Origin: Heliopora coerulea
Taxonomy: Eukaryota > Cnidaria > Anthozoa > Scleralcyonacea > Helioporidae
Assembly: GCA_030142905.1 (NCBI GenBank)
Contig: JASJOG010000024.1
Span: forward strand, 1,067,001-1,131,000
DNA length: 64,000 nt
Direction of reading: 5' to 3'
In this document: piece by piece, positions 26,001 to 38,100 of the stretch
Position numbering within the stretch: the stretch's first letter is position 1
How the letters are laid out: every line of letters begins with the position of its first letter
The notes under the pieces: generated by a model
Databases searched by the model: none
What the model was told of the DNA's origin: nothing
The model's input: the letters and a program-made list of their open reading frames with translations, nothing else
Made by a program: the position numbers and the translations under genes

Positions 26001-29000
26001 TTCTATGTCACATATATATTTATTTGACCTGTGTTATTATATTCGTTTCTATATTTTGTGGTGAATTCATTAAACTAAACTTAACTATTCTAAACTGCAG
26101 GAAAAAAATTATTTTGAACAATCCTCGTCATTTGTGTACCACGTTCAGGACGAAAATCCCGCAGTTTTCAAGAAAACATTTAGAAAGTAATTTCCAAAAA
26201 AACAAGTTGTTTTGGTTGTCGATTTTTTCTGTCATGTCTTGCTTTCTTTTTGAAATTCTTAAACGACAAGGTATTAACATTGGTTTACAATCACTAAAAT
26301 TAAATATTTTTGATGCGACTTTTTCATTTTAAAATGTATTTTCTAGTAGTTCAGGATCCGGAAAAATGGTAAACCTTTGGAAGGCTACAATGAGTTGAAG
26401 TGCATGTCTATATATTAACAATAATTTTTGGTTTATTTAAGATTTAATTTCGCTTACCGTGAAGAAAAATTGCGTCGAAAGTTGTTCGATATCTATTTTC
26501 GGCTTTTTTTAAATATTCAGTTTTTTTATATTATGCATGTTAGGTAACCAAGCAGGAATTTGACAAATCTAAATTGAGATGTTTATTCAACATAATTCTT
26601 ATAACCACATGAAATTTTGCTCGTGTTGCAAACGAACTGAACGAAAGAACACAATTCAAGTTCTATGGCGACGACAGTTACCGAATGGTTGTTTCCAGAC
26701 CTCTCAAAAATTAGTTGTTTTTTTCTGATGCCAACTTCTTCGAGCTGGGCGGATGGTCAAAACCTTTTAACCGAATTATCAATGAGAAAATCAAGTTTGT
26801 AAAAGAAAAAGTTGCCTGTTTAGAGCGAACCGAAAATTATCTTGACCGTATATGTAATGGAAATTTTCTTTTTTTTTTGCATTTGCATAGAGATTTTGCT
26901 GAGAGAGTGGTGGAATCTGAAAGATATCGATGTTATTCTTCAGTTGCTGGGTTGTATTAGAACTGAAAAACTCCAAAGTACTAAACTGTCAAGGTACATC
27001 TAATTAAGGGAGGGTGGACAGATGGTGGAAGGATGGAAACGGACAGATCGAGGGTAGAAAAGAAAAGAAAGGGAGAGAGGTACAGCGGATGCGATGGAGG
27101 AATGTAGGAAAGGAAGGAAGAGGAAGGATAATTGCAGGGAGAGGAAAGGAAAGAAAAAGAGGTGAAAACCTCTTTTCCTTTCCTATTACTTCAGTGAAGT
27201 AATATCATGGTTAGTTTTTTTTTTTTATTTTTCTGGTTTGTTTCTTTTTTGTTTTGTTTTTTTATTTTTATGTACAGCAGAAGATTATTTCCTAATTAGG
27301 CAAAGAATTAAGATCAGTTTAATACTTTACAGGCAAAGACATGAATTACTTGTAATTACCGCTTACACTGGTGCATTGTTAGCCATTCGAAGAAAGTATA
27401 TACCGATTGTGACTTTGCTTTTCAGTCATGCAAGGTTAGTAGAAAAAGGCAGTACTACACGAAAGTCACTCCTATTTTCATGATGAAACAGTCTGTCAAA
27501 CATGTAGAATGTCTAACAACAAAACCAGTAGAACGATTACTTGAATTTTGAAATGATTCCATTCTTGAATATTTAACTTTCTGTCCACATTTTCTTCGCC
27601 GTCTATCTGATCTTTTTCGTAGATTTACTGTTGCTGGTGTGTTACGTTCTACGATTTACCAGTTACTGATATTTAAGGATCAACAACCGTTGATATCTTT
27701 AATCAATTATATTAAAATTTAACATATTCTAATAATTTTTCAATAATCTTTTACCTGGGTCATTTTAAAAATAGATATATTTCAAATCAAAACAGATAAA
27801 TAGCAAGACGTGTTTGCACAAAACTTATCTCTATAATTTTTCTATATTTTGCGTTAGGTATTTGATCAATAAAGAAAATGTCAATCTTTCAGTTTCTGGA
27901 ATTCAAATTGAAAAGGAAAACAAAGCATGGCTGATGTATTTAGATTCGAGGTATATTACTTGCCAATGTTCAGGTCAAGCTGTGGTTTTTTGGGAAATTT
28001 CGGAGCTTTTGTGTATTGAATGTGATTAGCTCTGTCACCTTTGTGTTATTTTAGCTAGCATTGTAGTTAGAGTATTTGACAAAAATAAGATCGTACACAA
28101 TGGCTGGGGCGGTTCGTTAAGTTTTCAAAAGCAAAAGGAGAAGAATGGAAAGTAATGAACCTTTTATATTGAATAGAAATTGATCAGATAATCGATAATG
28201 TGCCTTGATTTAAATGAATGAGCGACATTATCACCTTATTTTAAATAATCCAAAAATTTTAACTTGATAAATATTAGAGCTTACGAATTAAACTTGACAG
28301 GGATCAAGGTTTATGCGTGATCGGACAGAAAGCTAATGCGATATTTTTAGTTACAGTTAAACTTTCGAAAGATTATCGTAACTTTGATATTGCACTATAT
28401 ATCAGGCAGTTACCCTTACTAAGTTCTAGAAGTGTGAAATTGTGAGATGCTTATGATTTAGAAATCTAGACGTAGGTGTTTGAGCTAATTTTGCTTACTT
28501 AATTAAACTTGTACTTTAAGCTTTAAAAAAGATTCTGAAAACGCCGAAAACGAAGAAGAATTTAAAAAAACATGGAATGATTTAAACAGGCGAATTGGTA
28601 AGTTGGTGGTATTGATTTAACTTTTATTTCATATTTAAAGCCTGATTTTTTTTTTCTTTTGTTCTCTCTTAGTTTTGCTTTGTTCTCTAATTTGTCGTTT
28701 GATTCAAGTTGATATATCGGACTGTGAGCGTTACAGGGTTGAAGAGTTTGAGATTGCCATACCTTCTCTTTGAAGAGATACTTAAATCATAAATCTTAAA
28801 TCAGTGGCGTCAGAGTTGATGAGATGTCTGTAAGGTAGATACCTGAAGTTTTCAAAACTAAAACTCAAAAATTTCTGTTACGACGTCACAAATTTAGAGT
28901 TTCTTCTCTACTCTGACCCAAGTGCAAAGAAAGAATGCTAACGCACAAGTAGAGACATAAAGAGCAATTTTTTAGCAAAAGAAAGTACAGTTGAAATATT

Positions 29001-29095
29001 TTCTTGCCTTTGACCTAAAAGACGAAAACATGTATCATATATCTGGTGGAGAGGTTTCCCAGAAAACAAGAGTGCTCCATACGATGGTGTAGAGT

Positions 29096-29126
<31 letters not shown>

Positions 29127-32100
29127 TGAATAAAGCAAGGCCAGGCAAAACGAAAAAGCCCGCAGCGAAAGGATCCACCATGGATACTAATTCTGCTCTC
29201 TGAGCGATATTATATTACGAATAAAATGAAGAGAGACAGAGAAACTTCTCACTGGCCCATAAAAATTTTTTTATTAAAAAGACGTTTCCGACATTCGTCC
29301 TTCATCAGTTGAAAAGCTTGTTAAAAATTATTTTTAGAGGAGACCTCTACATATAAAAAATCATAAATAATTAACATACTAATTTACATTAAAATGAATA
29401 CCCTTATTATAATTATAATTAATGCGTGTTTTAGCACGGTACTCGCACCTCTTATTAAGACCATTGGATTGCAGGGTAACTAATTGAGCAGCCCAATAGG
29501 CCTCCCTAATTAAAAGCATTTCTTCTTCTTTCTGGGCGTTAATAACCTTTTCAATAATAATAAAATCAAAATCTGTCAAGGAATGAGGCCTGTTGTTAAA
29601 ATGAATAGCAACCTCACAGGTATTTTTACCGGTATTCATAGCCGATTTATGGTTGCGAAATCTAACTTTAAACTGGTTGGAAGTGGAACCTACGTACTGC
29701 AGCTTACATTTCCTACACGATACCAAATAAAAAACATTAGTGTAAGTACAATACAGGGCTTGTTTAATTTTATAAAGACCATGAAGCAGAATTTACAGTT
29801 GGAGCGTAATAAACTTTTCAAAATTTTGACTCGTATTTTGCTAACTGTGTCTGGAATGAAACCAAACGTGCAATGAATGCTTTTAAGCATGAACATGAAC
29901 GCAGTGAGAAGAAGAAGTTAAGCAAAACCATTTTATTATTTCAAGAAGCTAAGTCAACAATTGAGGTGTGGAAGCAACCCTACAGGCAGTTTCGCAGAGA
30001 ACAGCATGCATATTGAAGAAGTCTTGGATCTCAATCCAATTAATTTGGCCTCCAAGGAACTAACAGAAGCCGAGCAACGAGTCCTATCCAAGGGACCATC
30101 ATTTTGTCCTGTACCTAAAGACATCAACTGGCAAAAGATACACGAGAGTCTTGATCAATTTGACCATAGAATTCGTATAGCCGCATATTTCCATCAGAAG
30201 AAAACGTCCGATGAAAACAAGACGAACAGTAATTTTCAGTTATCAAAACCTCAAAGTAAGTGGAATCCACCTAAGGCATGTCCTGAACTTGAATTATTTC
30301 TATCTAATATTAGAAAGGATGTTTTAGACCTAAGAAATATTCGTAAACCTAAGGATAATCTCAGCAAAGAAGAAAGGGAGGCCATTAAAAATTTAAAATC
30401 CGATGATTGGATAATTAGAATACAAGATAAAGGTTCGAGATTTCTTGTTGTAGATAAGGACGATTATCAGTCCAAAATGTTAAGTCAATTAGATAATAAC
30501 TTGCATTATGCTCAGCTATCTAAGGACCTATCCTTCGACCACTTACAAAAGGTTAATGTTTGGGCTGAAAAATGGCTCAGATAAGGGCAGATAAGTCGTG
30601 AGATTGCTTTGTGGGTTACCAATGTTGACCCTAAACCGGGAGTGGCCTTTGGCAATGTTAAAACCCACAAGAGTGGTAATCCTCTCCGTCTTATTACATC
30701 TTGTTGCGGTACTGCGATTGAGCGACTTTCGGCTTTCACTGAGCATTATTTGAAGCCTTTTGCGCAGGGTTTGCGTTCTTTTATTGAGGATACCACCCAT
30801 TTAATCAATAAGATTGAACACCTTATTAGGGAAGGGCCATTGCCTGAAAATGCCATTTTAGTCTCATGGGATGTGGTTTCCATGTTTCCTAACATTGACA
30901 ACACGTTAGGTATTTCTGCAGTTGAACGGGCACTTAACTCTCGCAGTGTTAAAATACCGTCTACTGAATGAATTACGGAGGCGGTAGAAATTTGTCTGAA
31001 ATCCAACAATTGCCAGTTTGGAGACCGTAATTATTTGCAGCAACATGGTACAGCAATGGGACCCAAAAATGCTTGCAGTTATGCGGACTTGGCTACGGGG
31101 GTCATTGACGATAAGGCCAAGGAGGGTGAAATTAAACCGAAGCTTTGGTGGCGTTACCGAGATGATATTTTCGATTTTTGGACGCAGGGAGAATCTAAGC
31201 TCCTGGAATTTACCAATTATATTAATTCTATATATGCTACGATAAAATTTGAATTGGTTTATTTTAAGGAGTCTCTTAATGTTTTGGATCTTACGCTACA
31301 CCTCCAAAGTGGCTATATAGTCACTGACATTCCAAGCCCACAGACAATCATCTGTATTTGCCATTCACTAGTTCGCATCCCTATTATTGTAAAAAAGCCA
31401 TTCCGTACGGGGTGGCATTGAGGGTTAAACGCAATTGTTTTACGGCTGAATTTACAGAGAAAGCATGTTCTAAATATAAGGCATCCTTCAAGCAACAAAA
31501 TTATGATATGAAGACAGCGAATAAACAATTTGAAAAAGCCATACAAAGGAAAAGATCCGATATTCTTAAGCCTGAGAACAATTTTAAGAAAAAAACGTTC
31601 CCCTTAGTACTGAAATATAATCCCAGGATGCCTAACGTAAGTTAAGTTATTAAAAGGCATATGCATTTGGTTCATTCGGTGGCTGGTTTGCAAGAAATAT
31701 TTCCAACGGGATCTATTATTCCAGCATATAGGAGGACAAAAAATTTGAAGGATATATTAGCTCCGTCTAGATTTAAAGTTAACGTTGAAAATAATGCCAA
31801 TTTGGGTGTAGTAGTTGTATTAAATGTAAAAGGAAGTGTGATCTATGTGCCAACTATTTAGTGGAAAGTGATAGATTTACAAGTTTGGCTACGGGGCGTT
31901 TTTATAAAATTAAACAAGCCCTGTATTGTACTTCTACCAATGTTTTTTATTTGGTATCGTGTAGGAAATGTAAGCTGCAGTACGTAGGTTCCACTTCCAA
32001 CCAGTTTAAAGTTAGATTTCGTAACCATAAATCGACTATGAACACCGGTAAAAATACCTGTGAGGTTGCTATTCATTTTAACAACAGGCCTCATTCCTTG

Positions 32101-35100
32101 ACAGATTTTGATTTTATTATTATTGAAAAGGTTATTAACGCCCAGAAAAAAGAAGAAATGCTTTTAATTAGGGAGGCCTATTGGGCTGCCCAATTAATTA
32201 GTTACCCTGCAACCCAGTGGTCTCAATAAGAGGTGCGAGTACCGAGCTAAAGCACGTATAAATTATAATTATAATAAGGGTATTCATTTTAATGTAAATT
32301 AGTATGTTAATTATTTATGATTTTGTATATGTAGAGGTCTCCTCTAAAAATAATTTTTAACGAGCTTTTTAACTGATGGACGAATGTCGGAAACGTCTTA
32401 ATAAAAGAATTTTTTATGGACCAGTGAGAAGTTTCTCTGTCTCTCTTTATTTTATTCGTAATATATATGTATATATATATATATATATACGCTTGTTGCA
32501 GCTGTCGCGAAATTTAGACAAAATTTAGACAGCTGCAAAAATTTAGAGACAGCTTCGAAATCGCCTCGGTTTTCATTGGTATGCCTTGGTTCTTTAAATT
32601 ACTTCGTAACCCCTAGTTAAAGTTAATTAGCTAATGTCCCAGGGTTAATATATATTATCACTGGGACAGTAATTAATCGTTATGAAATCCAAATTTATTT
32701 TAAATTTTTCAAATCAAATAGCACTACACTACTGCATTCTCTATGAAGCCTCTATGATCATGAACAAAGAAGATTAGTTACCTCAACCTCAGTAACTACT
32801 TTGGTTATTAACCTCGACGTTTCGCGCCTCGGTTAGTAACCAACGTAGTTAACTCGGTTTCAGCAACTAATCTGTACATACATGTACAAATTATATCCAA
32901 TAGAAATAGCCAGTTCAGGAAGTTGTCCATGAGTAGCCACTGGGAGTGGTTGATCCATAGTTACATGCTAAGTAATCCTTCTGCGAAAATACTTCACTGG
33001 TTACAATACTCTTGCTGAGGAAAGATCAAGTACTAAAAACAAAGCTGATAAACGGTTTGATCAACACTGGACTGTAGTCTAGTGATTAGTGTTTTGCGTT
33101 TTGCGTCATTGGTAAGTTACCGATGATATTAGAAACTGTCCAGAAGTAATTCGCCTTCCTTTGTTCAATTTTTTTTTGTACCTCGGGTGGTGCGAGCTTT
33201 TTTAGAGTAGGATGTACGATCACAAGAGGGGACTAGAAAATTGATTATATTTTTTTTCTCGTTTTTGAAACTTGTCTGAGTGTTGAAGGATTGATTATCT
33301 CCATTATCTGAGCGTTGAAAGCAAAATAAACGAAGGCATGAAATGACATCTTGCTTTTGCAAGCAACCTATTTAACAAAGGTGCTGTTGTAATGGACTGT
33401 GAAACGGCAGTGGCAAAGCTTTTCAACTTGTGATGTGGGGCTTGGTAATTTATCAATGCTTGTCACCAGTTTTAGGTTGTTACCATGGTTGTTACCATGG
33501 TAGTAAACTTTGGTTGTATTAAACTTGTATTGGTTTAGTTTGGCCGTTTGTGATTAATTCCCAGACTTTTTCCATCACGTTAAATACGTTTTGCCCCCAT
33601 GATTTGATTTTTCTTTGCCTTGGAAAAAAACGTCGACTGTAAACTTTAATGTACCTACACATTTATTGAACGTTGTTGTTGGCGCTCGTTTTTTGGGGTT
33701 TGTCTATAGTTTTACTAACGTTTTCGAGTAAAACTTTCTGCCTTACTACGGCGTTCGATGATAATTCAACGAGGATAGTGTGTTCTACATTTTCTTATCG
33801 TAATTGTGACTTTCAATTCCCTAACTCCTCTTTATGATGCTTTTTTTTGCTTTTGCCCTTTTGAGCTGCTTTTCAATGGCCGAATACATTAAAACAGGTT
33901 ATCCCTTCATGTGTAATCGCTGCTGTATGGTAAGTATTTTCACTGGCAAAGTGTCAACTTTTCTCTGACAAGTAGGCAAAAGTAAAATTGAAATACATTT
34001 TTTCATTATAAAACAATTGTCATTTACCATATCTAACAATCTTTGAACAACGCGTGAGCTGTTGATTACAAACCTATTCAACGACTTTTCTGTGAACTCT
34101 CACAAATATTACTGTCCCAAAAGAAACCTGTTTAATTACACTGTAAAAATAACTTGTGAATTATTCAACTGATTTGCTGAAAATTTCCCGTAAAAGATCC
34201 CTTTTGTAAAACTTTAAACTATACAGCTTTGATGTTGTAAGTTTTTGAAATCCTGTTTTATTTTCCGTGACGTTTTCTGCGTGGTTTACGACAAATGTGA
34301 TCCTTTCAAGGGCTTCATACAGAGACATCGTATTAGCTTAGATTAAATGTAATAAAGTAAATGGTTAGAACCCTGGAGAATCAGTACGTTTAGGTGAAAG
34401 TTGGTCGTCCAGGTTAGAGTAGTCTTGAAAAAGACTGCTTGTGGTGTTTGCTAGATTTTCAGATGAAACGTGTTTCCACCAAACGTAATTTTAATCAAAC
34501 CCATGCTATCCTATTCGGTAGAAGTGTGAAGGGCGGATTTCTGGCACTTTAAAACCTCTTGGTCGATAGGGTTCATGAGCTATCGAAGGCATCCCACCAA
34601 ATTAAAAATATAAACCAGAGTGCTTAGCTGTCGATGTCGGAAACACAGTTAACTTTTAGTGTTTCCTAGCTATGCTGACGAGCATAGCTATATGTATAAG
34701 AATACAAAGTGAAAGAATAGTGTATAAGAATACAAAGTGAAACGACCAAGTCTGGTACATTGTAGCCTTTGATGCATAAAAATAACTGGTTGGTGAATTG
34801 CCTTAAATTTCTTGGGGGCTCGTTTTCTGGACGCCACCTCTTGGGATTTTTGTTGGACTTTTAACTGACAAAATGCAAGATCCGCTACGGATCAAAAAAC
34901 AGAGACGTTATCTGTTATTACTTCATGTTAACATTTATTTTTAGGTGAAATTCGTAATCATACGTTAACAGAACGATTATTTTATCTGCTGACCAAATGG
35001 ATGAACGAAGCATGACTTAAGAAAACTCAGTGATTATTTGCTGGCATCCAAAATATCGAATTTTGTCGAATATTCAGTAAAAACACGCTCGTGTCAGTCT

Positions 35101-38100
35101 TTTTCCTCATCACACATCCCATCAGCTCGTTATGGTGACGTTTCAACGGCCCGTTAAAAGTTATAAGCGGTCTGCATGTAACGTCAGCTACCCAGGAACA
35201 GGTCAACCTCCGTCACATGTAAGCCTGATGGTGTCAGCGAAATATTAGTGAATGCTTTCCGACACTTCCAACTATGGTCAGGTCTCAGTCCAAGAAAGCA
35301 AAAATATTCATCAGCTTTAGAACTGAGACGCTACGAATCACACTAGAGCTGCACGCAGAATGACAAAAATACGCGTTCTAACGCAGACCTCAAAATCTGT
35401 TTATAGGTCCAAATAAAAGTAATCTGGAAGAAGGGGTTGACATGGTAGTCGGTTCGCATCTGCCTAACAGTTCAAACACAAGGATTTCTGTTCTTACCGG
35501 CAAAAGAATAAAGGTATGGCCTAAAGAAATGAGTGTCGCCTCTTTCGTCCAGTCAACGTTTCAGTAGCACAGCTGGGAAAGACAAAGCTTAGGTGAAAAA
35601 CGTCCAACCATAATACATGCAGAAACCTTATCCATAGTTAATTTCCGTTATGCATTGAGGATTATTTTTTCTCTATAGAGATGGTACGGATTTAGATTTG
35701 CAGTTAGTGTGATAAGGTACGGCACAATCTAAGATTGTCGTGTGCAATGTTAAGTTCACTCTATCAACTTTTTAGTCAAAACTTGAGAAATCCAAGTTTT
35801 GCGACCGAACTCCACCCCCAAATTAAATTTGTTATATGAGCTCGTTACCTTGGCCAGATTCCTAATTAACGAAACTGATTTTCTATAAACCTTTGGCCTT
35901 GGATTTTGGTTATTTTCTTTTGGTTACCAATTGCAGAGTATTTTAAGATATGTTATATGGTTAAGAAAAATTCCACACTTCTCCATATTTCTTTAACAAT
36001 CCTGTAACTACTGACATACTTGTTTCAGTTTTAAGCAAGAGCTTTAAATTTGCGTTGGTTTGAGTTGTGGAAGCACGTATTTGCTCACTTTCTGGCATTT
36101 GCATGCCGTGTTTTCAAATTCATGTTTGGCATGTTAAGACGCTTTTAAAGGCACTATCAAGATTAAGAAATAAATTAAATCTTGGAGGTTGCAACTGCAG
36201 AGGTTGCAAAAGCTTGCAGGGGTGAAGTTCATAAAGAAGTTCGGCTCGGACTGAAATTGCAGCCCAGCTAGAGGGCCTGAAATGTCAGCTCGAAATCATG
36301 AAGAAATTCCACAAAAATTTATCAGGCAATTGGGTGACGTAAATTTCACTTTTGAAATTCTTCCTTGTATTCACTTTGCTGTGTCAAACAGTTTTGACGG
36401 AAGTGAATTCATTCATGATTAGTGCATTAATTGTTAAAGTTCATGATGTCAACCTCTTAGGTACAGTTAACGAAAATGATTCAATTGCATGGTAATAGAC
36501 TTAATCTGTAAAAAATGTTAAAACACGGAAGATAGTTTTGGGAGCGCATCAGGGCCGTTTATACGAGCGAAAATAAGTAACGGTTAAAACAAATGGCGCA
36601 CAGAGTCATTTGCACGAGTATTTTCGTTACTTAAATCGCCGCGGCTTATTTTAATCGCGAACAGCTTCATGTTGGACCATTTATATCGAATATTTGGCAA
36701 TTACTCTGGATAACATGAAATGGGTTTATATATGATATAGGAAATTTTTGAGCCGCCGGCCAACCCCTGCGTATATGGGGAAAACGGCCGTAAAACGACT
36801 TTTGTCAAACGACTGTTGGAGTTATATATTTGAAGACCTAATCGCCACCAGTTGCGAAAATTGCAAGTTTTGGCCCTTTGACTGGGAATCGAACCCGCGA
36901 TCCCGTGAATCGAGTTCTGTATTTATAATGATGATAATGTCGGTGGGAGTATATTAAACGTATATTTGGGATGTACACTCGATCACATTAAATGGAATTT
37001 ACATATGATAGTGTGGGGGTTTTTAGCCTCGGCTTTGATTGTGCGCGGCTTATTTTTAAGAGATACAGGATAAACGTCCGCAATAATGTAAGTTTAATAT
37101 ATGCCTTATACCTCGTTATTTGAGCGATATATCTCGGGCAACGGTGTATGTCCCTTACAAATCAGATCTTCGTAAAATCAATGCTTTGTAAAACAGATTT
37201 AAGGTTTATTGCAATGCCTGAATGCGTGTTGACTAATTAAGGAGGTCCTTTGCCTATTTTAAGGCAAAATCTGACTAGAATACTGAAGAACGTACGAAAA
37301 CTGTGGTTAGGCTGACGCTAATATAACGGTATAGAATAAGATGGCGCTATACAGTGAAGTATATGTTACTATGACATAAGTAGGTAGGAAATTTCTCTTT
37401 GAAACCTGTTTACGTGTACAGGGTTGGATCCAGGCCTTTCAGTGACCAGTTCGAGTGCCAAAGGCGCGAGAAACGCCGATGGGGGTAGTACATGGGCAGG
37501 ACAGGAGGTCGTAAAGTGCCTCCTATAAAGTATTCAAAAGGCAATAATTTCTGAATGAAAGCATTCACATGTTATATACCAAACGTCGAAGTCTTTTTTC
37601 TTGTTTTCAGTTTGGACGAATGTTCTTGCTAAGCGGTCCTGAAACTAAGATATATACCGCGTTACTCATGCCGGCGGGTAACATTACTTTTATTTTGCCC
37701 TAGGTAAAAAATATCAAAACTGGGAGTAGATTACCAGGTTGCACTTTCCAGTTTTTTTGTCATTTAAAAGACTATTCAAAGGTTTTGCATAAAGTTTCTG
37801 TTTGTCGTTTGTTCTCTTGGTATATAATAAAACGCTCATTTACTTGTACTTCGGAGAAACAGTGTGATTGTGCCTAGGGGCAATACAACAGTTCGTTTCG
37901 CTTGGTACTAGGCTACGCCGCTTGGTACATTGTCATACTGATAGCAAAAGGAGACGATCTTTGACTGTATGAAAGTTCCTTTAGCCTCACCAATCACTTG
38001 TATCATTTGGTAAAATATGGTTCATGCGGTCTTCTTTAGATGTAAACGTATATTTCAGCAATGCAACGCTTACTGCACGGGATTATGGATGTCAAAGTCG

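Larger units (their letters stand above)
29213..32463 (+). mobile_element. Penelope-like element with inverted partial copy at its 5' side
   Basis: The plus-strand body (about 29780-32463) encodes RT then a GIY-YIG endonuclease. The last 560 bases (31902-32463) reappear inverted at 29213-29776, directly upstream of the body. Such partial or inverted pseudo-LTR arrangements are characteristic of Penelope-like elements. (AT)n tracts lie just outside both ends. It is inserted in the last large WDR17 intron. Confidence 0.88.

Noticed and set aside
27014..27202. Basic ORF in a purine-rich tract
   Set aside because: Low-complexity GGA/GAAA sequence; no domain and no codon signature.
33897..33928. 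Small GT-AG bounded segment as a WDR17 exon
   Set aside because: The phase could fit but the peptide YPFMCNRCCM has no similarity to the family at this position.
37612..37710. Open stretch FGRMFLLSGPETKIYTALLM after a ttttcag acceptor as the missing WDR17 exon
   Set aside because: The frame that fits the upstream phase hits a stop, the donor phase does not fit the last exon, and the peptide does not resemble WDR17.
37704..37737. NIKTGSRLP after a ccctag acceptor as a WDR17 exon
   Set aside because: The TGSRLP match is short and the phase does not fit the known neighbours, so chance is more likely.
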